From Synergistaceae bacterium (GTDB lineage Bacteria > Synergistota > Synergistia > Synergistales > Aminobacteriaceae): a DNA stretch of 5,228 nucleotides. Below are positions 1 through 4,757 of this stretch, piece after piece. The DNA is taken from assembly GCA_017458545.1 (NCBI GenBank), contig JAFTBA010000077.1, positions 1 through 5,228 of the forward strand. The letters run 5' to 3'. Each line of letters begins with the position of its first letter. Within the stretch, counting starts at the first letter, position 1. The translations under genes were made by a program, and so were the position numbers. The notes under the pieces are model-generated. The model was given only the letters and a program-made list of their open reading frames with translations, was not told where the DNA came from and searched no databases.

Positions 1-820
1 GAGGGTCAGCTCTTGAAGAGTCGAGGAAATTATTGAGGGCAATACTGTGTACATCATCAGGTTTAACATCTGAGAGGGATATATTTTTCCAGAGCTGCCA
101 GACTTTGAGCCATTCGGAACGCAGATTATCTCTGACGAGCTGTCCTGCGTCAGCGATTAAGTCTGAGTCGTCATCAGCCCATTTGAGCATGTCAGCCCAT
201 GAACGCCCTGATGAAGCGTGAAGCTCAGCAGTTTTTCTTGCGAACGAGCATAATTTTGCCGCGCCCCATTTAGCGACTGCAGCTGTCATGAAGGGGTCAG
301 TATCGAGTACTCCGGCACCTCTCCGAATCTCACGCTTATCGTCTGCGTAATTCCTAGCGAGTCTTTCAAGGCCGGCGAACTCTGCAGCGTTTCTGACCTC
401 CTCCCAGAAAGACTGTTCCTGATGAGCCGTTATGACTGAGGCTCTTGGGTCAATATCGAGCGATAAGCCTGACTCGCGGATTAATCTTGCAGCGAATGAA
501 TGTATAGTTGAGATCCATGAGTCGCTGAGGCCGTCAAGGATTTGCTGTTTTCGTTCAGAGTTTGGGAACTCGTTGAGTGAGTCTGCGATTAACTGTTCGA
601 TACGTGCTTTCATTTCACCTGCAGCAGCTTCAGTGTAAGTGAGTGTGAGAATATCTGAGGGCAGCAGTTCATCATCATCAATAAGCAGACGAAGATAACG
701 CTGTGAAAGCACCCAAGTTTTTCCCGTGCCGGCACCTGCCTCAACGGTTATGATTTTTTCGTCGGCATTGATTGCATCGCGCTGTCCTTTTGGTGTGTCG
801 TAAGGCAGTGAAATTTTCAT
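1..820 (-). CDS. UvrD/AddA/RecB-type ATP-dependent helicase, N-terminal fragment (cut by window edge)
   Basis: Superfamily 1 DNA helicase of the UvrD/AddA/RecB group, expected to unwind DNA ends during double-strand-break repair. The frame is open from ATG at 820 to the window edge, giving 273 residues with no stop. Visible motifs in order: a Q-motif-like PKGQRDAI (residues 10-17), Walker A AGAGTGKT (28-35), motif Ia TLTYTEAAAGEMKARI (59-74) and ISTIHSFAARLIRESG (103-118), which resembles the STIHSF segment of AddA and RecB. The start is well supported: AAGGAG lies about 9 nt upstream. The alanine-rich motif Ia and the short N-terminus before Walker A favour an AddA- or RecB-like enzyme over housekeeping PcrA/UvrD, but the C-terminal nuclease domain that would settle this lies outside. 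No addB-like gene lies upstream; the ferredoxin and its terminator are there instead. Family is confident; the exact member is not. Confidence 0.88.
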   Translation of the reverse strand, partial: MKISLPYDTPKGQRDAINADEKIITVEAGAGTGKTWVLSQRYLRLLIDDDELLPSDILTLTYTEAAAGEMKARIEQLIADSLNEFPNSERKQQILDGLSDSWISTIHSFAARLIRESGLSLDIDPRASVITAHQEQSFWEEVRNAAEFAGLERLARNYADDKREIRRGAGVLDTDPFMTAAVAKWGAAKLCSFARKTAELHASSGRSWADMLKWADDDSDLIADAGQLVRDNLRSEWLKVWQLWKNISLSDVKPDDVHSIALNNFLDSSRADP

Positions 821-849
821 TATGGTCAAAACTCCTTAGAAGTGTGTAC

Positions 850-884
850 AAAAAAACTGACAGGATAGATTTTATCCTGCCAGT
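850..884 (-). terminator. Intrinsic terminator after the ferredoxin gene
   Basis: Arms 856-867 and 873-884 pair over 12 positions around a 5-nt loop. The single imperfect position (860/880) is a G-U pair when read as minus-strand RNA but an A-C mismatch on the plus strand, so the hairpin is better on the minus strand. It is followed in that direction by seven T (850-856). Stem plus U-tract is the classic rho-independent form and ends the ferredoxin transcript about 70 nt after its stop. Confidence 0.85.
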
Positions 885-897
885 CTATTACATACAA
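869..897 (-). promoter_or_regulatory. Candidate promoter for the helicase gene, nested in the ferredoxin terminator
   Basis: On the minus strand TTGTAT (892-897) and TAAAAT (869-874) are separated by exactly 17 nt. The -10 matches consensus at 5 of 6 positions, the -35 at only 3 of 6. Transcription would begin near 862, inside the second arm of the terminator, so the new transcript could not form that hairpin. This is the only reasonable promoter I see between the ferredoxin stop and the helicase start. Read-through from the ferredoxin promoter is the alternative. Confidence 0.3.
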
Positions 898-899
898 GG

Positions 900-925
900 T
901 CAGAAATTTTATGAGAAATTTCTGA
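900..925. repeat. Perfect 10-bp AT-rich inverted repeat in the ferredoxin 3' region
   Basis: TCAGAAATTT (900-909) and AAATTTCTGA (916-925) are exact inverted copies around a 6-nt loop. No U-tract follows on either strand, so it is not a terminator by itself. In the ferredoxin mRNA it would form a second hairpin between the stop codon and the real terminator, possibly protecting the short transcript's 3' end. A protein-binding palindrome is equally possible. Confidence 0.5.
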
Positions 926-952
926 AACGTTTTCCGCGTTAAAAGGTTTGTG

Positions 953-1126
953 TTACTGTGAAATTGCGCTTACCGGGCATGTACCTACGCAGGTTCCGCA
1001 CTCTACGCAAGCATCTGCGTCAACCTTTGCTTTTCCGCCGTCAACTGAAATCGCTGAAACGGGGCAAGCTCCTACGCATGACTCGCATCCTACGCAAACG
1101 TCCTGATCTACTACTGCTTTTGCCAT
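953..1126 (-). CDS. Clostridial-type 2[4Fe-4S] ferredoxin (57 aa)
   Basis: Small soluble electron carrier that shuttles low-potential electrons between anaerobic redox enzymes such as 2-oxoacid:ferredoxin oxidoreductases and hydrogenases. The 57-residue product has two complete CxxCxxCxxxCP motifs: Cys11, 14, 17, 21 with Pro22, and Cys40, 43, 46, 50 with Pro51. In the family the first three Cys of each motif plus the fourth Cys of the other bind each cluster. The two halves repeat each other, both ending CPVSAIS, which reflects the old duplication of this fold. Length matches clostridial ferredoxins of about 55 residues. The ATG start has a strong GGGAGG about 9 nt upstream. The gene is flanked by its own promoter (1187-1214) and terminator (850-884), so it is probably a single-gene, highly expressed unit. 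The specific redox partner cannot be told from this window. Confidence 0.97.
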   Translation of the reverse strand: MAKAVVDQDVCVGCESCVGACPVSAISVDGGKAKVDADACVECGTCVGTCPVSAISQ

Positions 1127-1169
1127 GATATATATCCTCCCTAACTGAATCTTGTTCGTATCGTTGTCT

Positions 1170-1187
1170 TGAAGTCCCTCAACTTCA
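1170..1187 (-). other. Small hairpin in the ferredoxin 5' leader or promoter
   Basis: TGAAGT (1170-1175) and ACTTCA (1182-1187) form a 6-bp stem with a 6-nt loop. If transcription starts near 1192, from the TATAAT at 1199-1204, it would sit at the 5' end of the mRNA, where such stems can slow decay. If it starts near 1180, from the TGTAAT box, one arm is not transcribed and the hairpin is meaningless. Confidence 0.25.
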
Positions 1188-1214
1188 TTACATGAGTGAT
1201 TATATCACAGTCAA
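1187..1214 (-). promoter_or_regulatory. Sigma-70-type promoter of the ferredoxin gene
   Basis: On the minus strand TTGACT (1209-1214) and TGTAAT (1187-1192) lie 16 nt apart, each matching consensus at 5 of 6 positions. Transcription would start near 1180 with a leader of roughly 55 nt. Inside the same stretch a perfect TATAAT (1199-1204) is preceded by TG plus one base, an extended -10 that could start transcription near 1192 without a good -35. One or both may be used. The position, just upstream of a gene with its own terminator, supports a real promoter. Confidence 0.6.
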
Positions 1215-1235
1215 ACGGGAAAATCCGCTGTTTGA
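1211..1235. repeat. Inverted repeat TCAAAC-N13-GTTTGA overlapping the ferredoxin -35 region
   Basis: Half-sites at 1211-1216 and 1230-1235 are exact inverted copies 13 nt apart. It begins 11 nt after the DUF364 stop codon and overlaps the ferredoxin -35 box. As RNA it could form a weak hairpin for the upstream operon, but no U-tract follows, so it is a poor terminator. As DNA it has the layout of a dimer-binding operator. Neither role is proven. Confidence 0.3.
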
Positions 1236-1246
1236 GCCTTCAACCT

Positions 1247-2002
1247 TTAAGCGTTTAATGCTCTGAACACTCTCCATCTTAAAGCCTCGCAAAGCCATGC
1301 GCTTCCTCCGGCCGAAATATGAGCCTCAATTTTCTCAGCGTCATCACCTGTCGGCACAACCAAATGAGTAACTCCTAAGCGCGAAAATGCTTCAGGTATT
1401 GCAGGAATGCCCGGCCCCTGAAGGAAACAGCCTTTTTTTTCACGGAGAATGCTTTGTGTTGACAGCAGCCATCTGTCTCGTATTGCTTCAGGTGAGAGCC
1501 ATACCCATTCGGCCTGAAGTACTGCGCGTGAAAATTCAGCCTGACTGAAACAGTCCTGTCTTCCTGCGTAACGGTCATCGAAGAACGCAGCCCTCCATCC
1601 CCAGTCGCGAATGAACGGCACTAAATCGCGTTCATAGCCCAGCACAGCGACTCTGTCTCCTCTTGCGCAGGTCATAACGGCATCGAGGTACTGCCCTCCC
1701 TCATCGGCAAAAGGCACAAGCACTGAACATGCAGCACTTGCAGCGGCGAACTCCTGCGGAAAAGGTGAGACGTATAATCCTGCGAGTTCCTTCAGCGTTG
1801 AAGTGAGCAGTGAGTTAGTGTGAACGGGTCGTGAAGTGTGGGGTTCGAGCCTTGAGTCGGGAACGAAACCGATTCCCAAACGGCCGTCATCAGTCAGAAT
1901 ACAGCTTGCGTGCCAGCCAAGTATTAAGCGTGAAACGGCTGAATCATTTTCACGCTGTATTATCCGTGATAAGTCCTCGAAAAAATTATTGCAGTAACTC
2001 AA
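1247..2002 (-). CDS. DUF4213/DUF364 family protein (putative heavy-metal chelation protein)
   Basis: The 251-residue product fits the two-domain layout of this family: an enolase-N-like DUF4213 part (about residues 20-100, including ILGWHASCILTDDGRLGIGFV and an Ala-rich EFAAASAACSVLVP) and a Rossmann-like DUF364 part (about 115-240). In the latter, GDRVAVLGYERDLVPFIRDWG fits the first strand and turn, and GPGIPAIPEAFSRLGVTHLVVP fits the conserved GPxxP...GV segment. Family members are called putative heavy-metal chelation proteins from structure; the function is unproven, and I infer no substrate. Cysteines are scattered with no metal-binding motif. It begins 12 nt after the glycosyltransferase stop, so it is probably the last gene of that operon. 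The start is uncertain: TTG at 2002 is the only usual start codon in a suitable place, but the purine-rich AGGAAG is 15 nt away; an ATT at 2008, three codons before the stop-bounded end of the frame, would be better spaced. Family assignment rests on my reading of motifs. Confidence 0.72.
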   Translation of the reverse strand: MSYCNNFFEDLSRIIQRENDSAVSRLILGWHASCILTDDGRLGIGFVPDSRLEPHTSRPVHTNSLLTSTLKELAGLYVSPFPQEFAAASAACSVLVPFADEGGQYLDAVMTCARGDRVAVLGYERDLVPFIRDWGWRAAFFDDRYAGRQDCFSQAEFSRAVLQAEWVWLSPEAIRDRWLLSTQSILREKKGCFLQGPGIPAIPEAFSRLGVTHLVVPTGDDAEKIEAHISAGGSAWLCEALRWRVFRALNA

Positions 2003-2014
2003 TTCAATCTGTAA

Positions 2015-2773
2015 TTACTTCCTGAGCCCTGATTTTCTCAGGACAGCTCCGCACCATAAATATATGAAACGCGGAAATAAATGCAGAAAATCTGTCCTTG
2101 AATATGCACAGGTTGTTCTGATGAACGGGAATGAGGCTGAATATTTCCTGCACAGCCTGTAAAATCCGTATTGGAATGACGGACTTACTGTTCCTGACGA
2201 AAGATGAACCAAAGGAATTGAACACACCCAAACTTTTCCGAGCGATAACGATTTGGTTCTGAGGCATTGTTCGGCAGCGTATAAATGCCAGTTGTTACAG
2301 AGCAGTTCATCAAAAGGGTAATCCCTGAAATGCTGAGTGTATCCTCCGAAAAAACATTCATCAACAGTTCCGCATTCAGTCATACCGTTCCGAATGAATG
2401 AGGATGTACCGTGTACAAATTTTCCCGTACGGTTATTCCTGTGTGTAATGTCTGAAATACCGGGCGATAAATCAAAATTTACACCTGCAGCTCCGAGAAT
2501 ATCATCGCGTTCAATACGTTTAAGGTACGATAAAAATTTTTCGAGAATATCAGGCTGATTAAGTAGTATATCCTGATGTGAGTAGATAACATATTGAGTT
2601 TTAACGTCATCAATTACGGAGTTATAAGCTGAAGCGCATGACGTGAAATTTTTGTTGTTTGTGTTGTTAATGCCGATTATTTTGCAGTGAATGCTCTGTG
2701 ATTTAAGTGTATCGGTAAAATTATTATACATTTGCTCATTTGTACGGCAGCATACGACAGTAATATCACACAT
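2015..2773 (-). CDS. StrF-like family 2 glycosyltransferase
   Basis: Probable cytoplasmic nucleotide-sugar transferase of the GT2-like family typified by streptomycin-cluster StrF (Pfam Glyco_tranf_2_5 type). The product is 252 residues if started at the second ATG (2773). Landmarks numbered from there: DITVVCCRTNE at the N-terminus (first strand of the GT-A fold), ASAYNSVIDDVKTQYVIYSHQDILL (47-71), in which HQD takes the place of the metal-binding DxD, GAAGVNF (95-101), VDECFFGG (137-144), FDELLCNNWHLYAAEQCLR (154-172) and VHLSSGT (189-195), in the conserved order. No signal peptide is seen; a hydrophobic, aromatic stretch near 231-244 may touch the membrane. An upstream ATG at 2782 would leave AAAGGG only 1 nt away, so 2773 is preferred. 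The coding sequence is visibly AT-richer than the DUF364 gene. It follows the ABC-F gene by 21 nt. The acceptor cannot be predicted; no other glycan genes are here. Confidence 0.78.
   Translation of the reverse strand: MCDITVVCCRTNEQMYNNFTDTLKSQSIHCKIIGINNTNNKNFTSCASAYNSVIDDVKTQYVIYSHQDILLNQPDILEKFLSYLKRIERDDILGAAGVNFDLSPGISDITHRNNRTGKFVHGTSSFIRNGMTECGTVDECFFGGYTQHFRDYPFDELLCNNWHLYAAEQCLRTKSLSLGKVWVCSIPLVHLSSGTVSPSFQYGFYRLCRKYSASFPFIRTTCAYSRTDFLHLFPRFIYLWCGAVLRKSGLRK
2018..2023 (-). promoter_or_regulatory. Probable ribosome binding site for the DUF364 gene (start-deciding)
   Basis: AGGAAG overlaps the last codons of the glycosyltransferase and is the only Shine-Dalgarno-like sequence near. 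It lies 15 nt before TTG at 2002 (too far for efficient use) and 9 nt before an in-frame ATT at 2006-2008. A TTG at 2005-2007 is out of frame and hits a stop after two codons. Spacing therefore argues for weak translation from TTG or a rare ATT start. Confidence 0.4.
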
Positions 2774-2783
2774 AAGAATCATT

Positions 2784-2789
2784 CCCTTT
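2784..2789 (-). promoter_or_regulatory. Ribosome binding site choosing the second ATG of the glycosyltransferase
   Basis: AAAGGG lies 1 nt before ATG 2782 but 10 nt before ATG 2773. The latter spacing is usable, the former is not, so the product most likely begins MCDITVVCC rather than MILMCDITVV. The site lies between the ABC-F stop codon and the glycosyltransferase start. Confidence 0.6.
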
Positions 2790-2794
2790 GCTTT

Positions 2795-4690
2795 TTACTT
2801 AGCCGATTCAAGTTCAATGCTTAATTCTTCCCATTGAGAATATAAAGTTTTAAGCTCCGTGTCAAGATTGAAACGTTCCGTCATAAGTTCCTGAACTCTT
2901 TTTGAATCCTTGAGCGTTTCGGGCTGACATAAAAGACTGTCAATCTCATTAATTTCAGACTCATGTTCGGAAATTTCTCTTTCTGTTTTTGCAACGGCTT
3001 TCTTAATTTCGCGGTAAGCACGGAGATTATCATCATTCTTACGGGGCTTAGGCTTTACGGTTGATTTACCCTCCTGAAACATAGGTGCTTCCGTTAAAAT
3101 CTGCTCCCTCTTCTCCAAAAACCACGAGTAATTACCGGGATAATCATATAATTTTCCGTCCCTTATCTCTAAGACTCTTTCAGCAAGAGAGTCAAGAAAA
3201 TGCCTGTCATGTGAAACTATAAGCAATGTACCCTGATATTTTAGCAAAGCCCTTTCAACGATCTCACGGGTCTCAACATCAAGATGGTTAGTAGGTTCGT
3301 CAAGTATAAGAAAATTAGTTTCCTCAAGCATTAATTTGTAGAGTGCGAGTCTTGCTTTTTCACCGCCCGAAAGAACAGCAGCAGGTTTGTAGATTTCATC
3401 GCCCGAAAACAAAAACGCTCCCAACAAATTGCGCCGTTCAACGTCATTTAGCTTCGATGAAACCGAACGTGCCTCCTCCCAAACGGTATTGGAGTAGTTA
3501 ATATTCTGTGCGCTCTCCTGAGAGTAGTAGGAGAATTTAACGTTATGGCCGTGTTTCACAGTTCCTGATGTGGGCAGTTCGGTGAGGCTCAGCAGCCGTA
3601 ACAGTGTTGATTTACCAGCACCGTTTACGCCGACGAGTGCGACTCTTTCACCGCGTTCAATGACGAAATTGACTCCCTCAAAAACTTTAAGGCCGTCATA
3701 AAATTTAGCGAGTCCCGTAACCCTTAACACTTCGCGTCCGCTTGGGGGTGCTTCTGGGATTGAGAGCTTAACGGATTTTGAGCCTTGAGCGAGTTCAATG
3801 CGTTCGATTTTTTCGAGCTGTTTTATACGGCTTTGAACCTGAGCTGCTTTAGTTGCCTTGTACCTGAAACGGTCAATGAATGATTCTATTCTGTGGATTT
3901 CTGTCTGCTGACGGCTGAATGCTTTGGCTAAGAGTTGGCGGTTCTGTTCTTTTGCCGAAACGTAATCGTCATAGCTGCAAGGGTAAAGGGTAATAACTCC
4001 GTGTTCAAGGTCAGCGATAGCGTCGGCAGTGTTCTCAAGAAACCGTGTATCATGTGAGACCGAAACGACTGCGCCCTTGTGAGTGCGTAACCATCCCTCT
4101 AACCATTCCATAGACTCTGTGTCTAAATGGTTAGTAGGTTCGTCAAGCAGTAAGACATCAGGAGCTGAGAGGAGCAAAGCGGCCATAGCGATTCTCATTT
4201 TCCAGCCTCCCGAAAAGTCCTGACAGTTTTTTTCCTCTTCGCCCTTCCTGAAACCGAGTCCGTGCAAAACTTTCATGGCCATAGCCTCGAAAGCAAATCC
4301 CCCTGAGTCTTCGAATCTTTTTTCGAGCCTTGAATGTTCAGCGAGCAAGCCCTCATGATTTTCAGTTGAGTGCGATAATTTTTCCTCAACGTTTCTGAGT
4401 TTGGCTTCGATTTGGGAGATACCTGCTTTGTCTTTGAGGTATTGCATTAAAGGGACCGGTTCCAGTTCTGCGAGGTCTTGCGGTAAATGGCCGACAGTTA
4501 ATCCGCGTGAACGTTCAATGACTCCGCTGTCGGGTTCTAGTTCGCCCGTTATGACGCGGAGAAGGGTAGTTTTACCTGCACCGTTAGGGCCTACGATTCC
4601 GAGTCGTGCAGTGCTGTTAATCTGAAGGTTAAGACCTTTGAATATTAAGTGTTCGCCGAATGAGAGCGATAAATTTTTTATGTCAATCAT
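2795..4690 (-). CDS. ABC-F family ATPase, Bacillus YdiF-like
   Basis: Soluble ABC protein with two ATPase domains and no membrane segment. ABC-F proteins bind the ribosomal E site and adjust peptidyl-transfer geometry, relieve stalling, or protect against ribosome-targeting antibiotics. The 631 residues hold domain 1 with Walker A GPNGAGKT (34-41), signature FSGGWKMR (159-166), Walker B LLLDEPTNHLD (180-190) and SHD (212-214); a basic linker (about 240-300, with FIDRFRYKATKAAQVQSRIKQLEK) that contacts tRNA and rRNA in the family; domain 2 with GVNGAGKS (354-361), LSGGEKAR (440-447), LILDEPTNHLD (461-471) and SHD (493-495); then a C-terminal coiled coil (about 555-628) after a Lys/Pro-rich tether. 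All catalytic residues are present. The C-terminal LLCQPETLKDSKRVQEL...WEELS pattern is close to Bacillus YdiF (about 642 aa), so this is probably a housekeeping member rather than a specialised resistance protein. No well-spaced Shine-Dalgarno precedes the ATG. First gene of the three-gene run. Confidence 0.96.
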   Translation of the reverse strand: MIDIKNLSLSFGEHLIFKGLNLQINSTARLGIVGPNGAGKTTLLRVITGELEPDSGVIERSRGLTVGHLPQDLAELEPVPLMQYLKDKAGISQIEAKLRNVEEKLSHSTENHEGLLAEHSRLEKRFEDSGGFAFEAMAMKVLHGLGFRKGEEEKNCQDFSGGWKMRIAMAALLLSAPDVLLLDEPTNHLDTESMEWLEGWLRTHKGAVVSVSHDTRFLENTADAIADLEHGVITLYPCSYDDYVSAKEQNRQLLAKAFSRQQTEIHRIESFIDRFRYKATKAAQVQSRIKQLEKIERIELAQGSKSVKLSIPEAPPSGREVLRVTGLAKFYDGLKVFEGVNFVIERGERVALVGVNGAGKSTLLRLLSLTELPTSGTVKHGHNVKFSYYSQESAQNINYSNTVWEEARSVSSKLNDVERRNLLGAFLFSGDEIYKPAAVLSGGEKARLALYKLMLEETNFLILDEPTNHLDVETREIVERALLKYQGTLLIVSHDRHFLDSLAERVLEIRDGKLYDYPGNYSWFLEKREQILTEAPMFQEGKSTVKPKPRKNDDNLRAYREIKKAVAKTEREISEHESEINEIDSLLCQPETLKDSKRVQELMTERFNLDTELKTLYSQWEELSIELESAK

Positions 4691-4697
4691 GCCCTGT

Positions 4698-4706
4698 AAT
4701 ATACCA
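4698..4706 (-). promoter_or_regulatory. Candidate extended -10 promoter for the ABC-F operon
   Basis: On the minus strand TGG followed by TATATT (4698-4703) forms an extended -10 element. Its downstream edge is only 7 nt from the ABC-F ATG, so transcription would start at or next to the A of the start codon, giving a leaderless mRNA. The corresponding -35 position (4721-4726, TGTGAG) is weak and lies within the upstream gene's terminator hairpin. Without this promoter, transcription would have to come through the terminator. Confidence 0.35.
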
Positions 4707-4707
4707 C

Positions 4708-4741
4708 AAAAAAATCCCCCCTCACAAATCGCAAGGGGGGA
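4708..4741 (-). terminator. Strong intrinsic terminator after the Synerg-CTERM protein gene
   Basis: Arms 4715-4722 and 4734-4741 pair perfectly over 8 bp, including six G-C pairs, around an 11-nt loop. Seven T follow on the minus strand (4708-4714). It begins 17 nt after the stop codon of the surface protein and ends 17 nt before the ABC-F start. The placement fits termination of the upstream gene; an attenuator for ABC-F is a less likely alternative. Confidence 0.9.
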
Positions 4742-4757
4742 CAGAAATTTTCAGGGT

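Noticed and set aside
33..638. Plus-strand open frames at 33-221 and 432-638
   Set aside because: Both lie antisense inside the helicase frame, which shows clear motifs; their products are low-complexity Ser-rich with no family resemblance.
1211..1235. Intrinsic terminator for the DUF364 operon
   Set aside because: The outer stem is only 6 bp with an interrupted interior and is followed by CTGTGATATAAT rather than a U-tract; kept only as an inverted repeat.
1375..1578. Minus-strand 67-codon frame inside the DUF364 gene
   Set aside because: It is an alternative frame of a gene with recognisable conserved segments, and its product resembles nothing.
1831..2025. Plus-strand 64-codon frame over the start of the DUF364 gene
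   Set aside because: Antisense to coding sequence, with no ribosome binding site or recognisable product.
2004..2267. Minus-strand 87-codon frame overlapping the 3' end of the glycosyltransferase
   Set aside because: The glycosyltransferase frame carries the conserved VHLSSGT and aromatic C-terminal segments here; the alternative frame has no motif.
2337..2558. Plus-strand 73-codon frame within the glycosyltransferase
   Set aside because: Shadow frame, antisense to well-supported coding sequence.
4708..4741. Translation-controlled attenuator for the ABC-F gene, as known for antibiotic-resistance ABC-F genes
   Set aside because: No leader peptide or alternative anti-terminator pairing is visible, and the hairpin sits directly after the stop codon of another gene, so ordinary termination is the simpler explanation.
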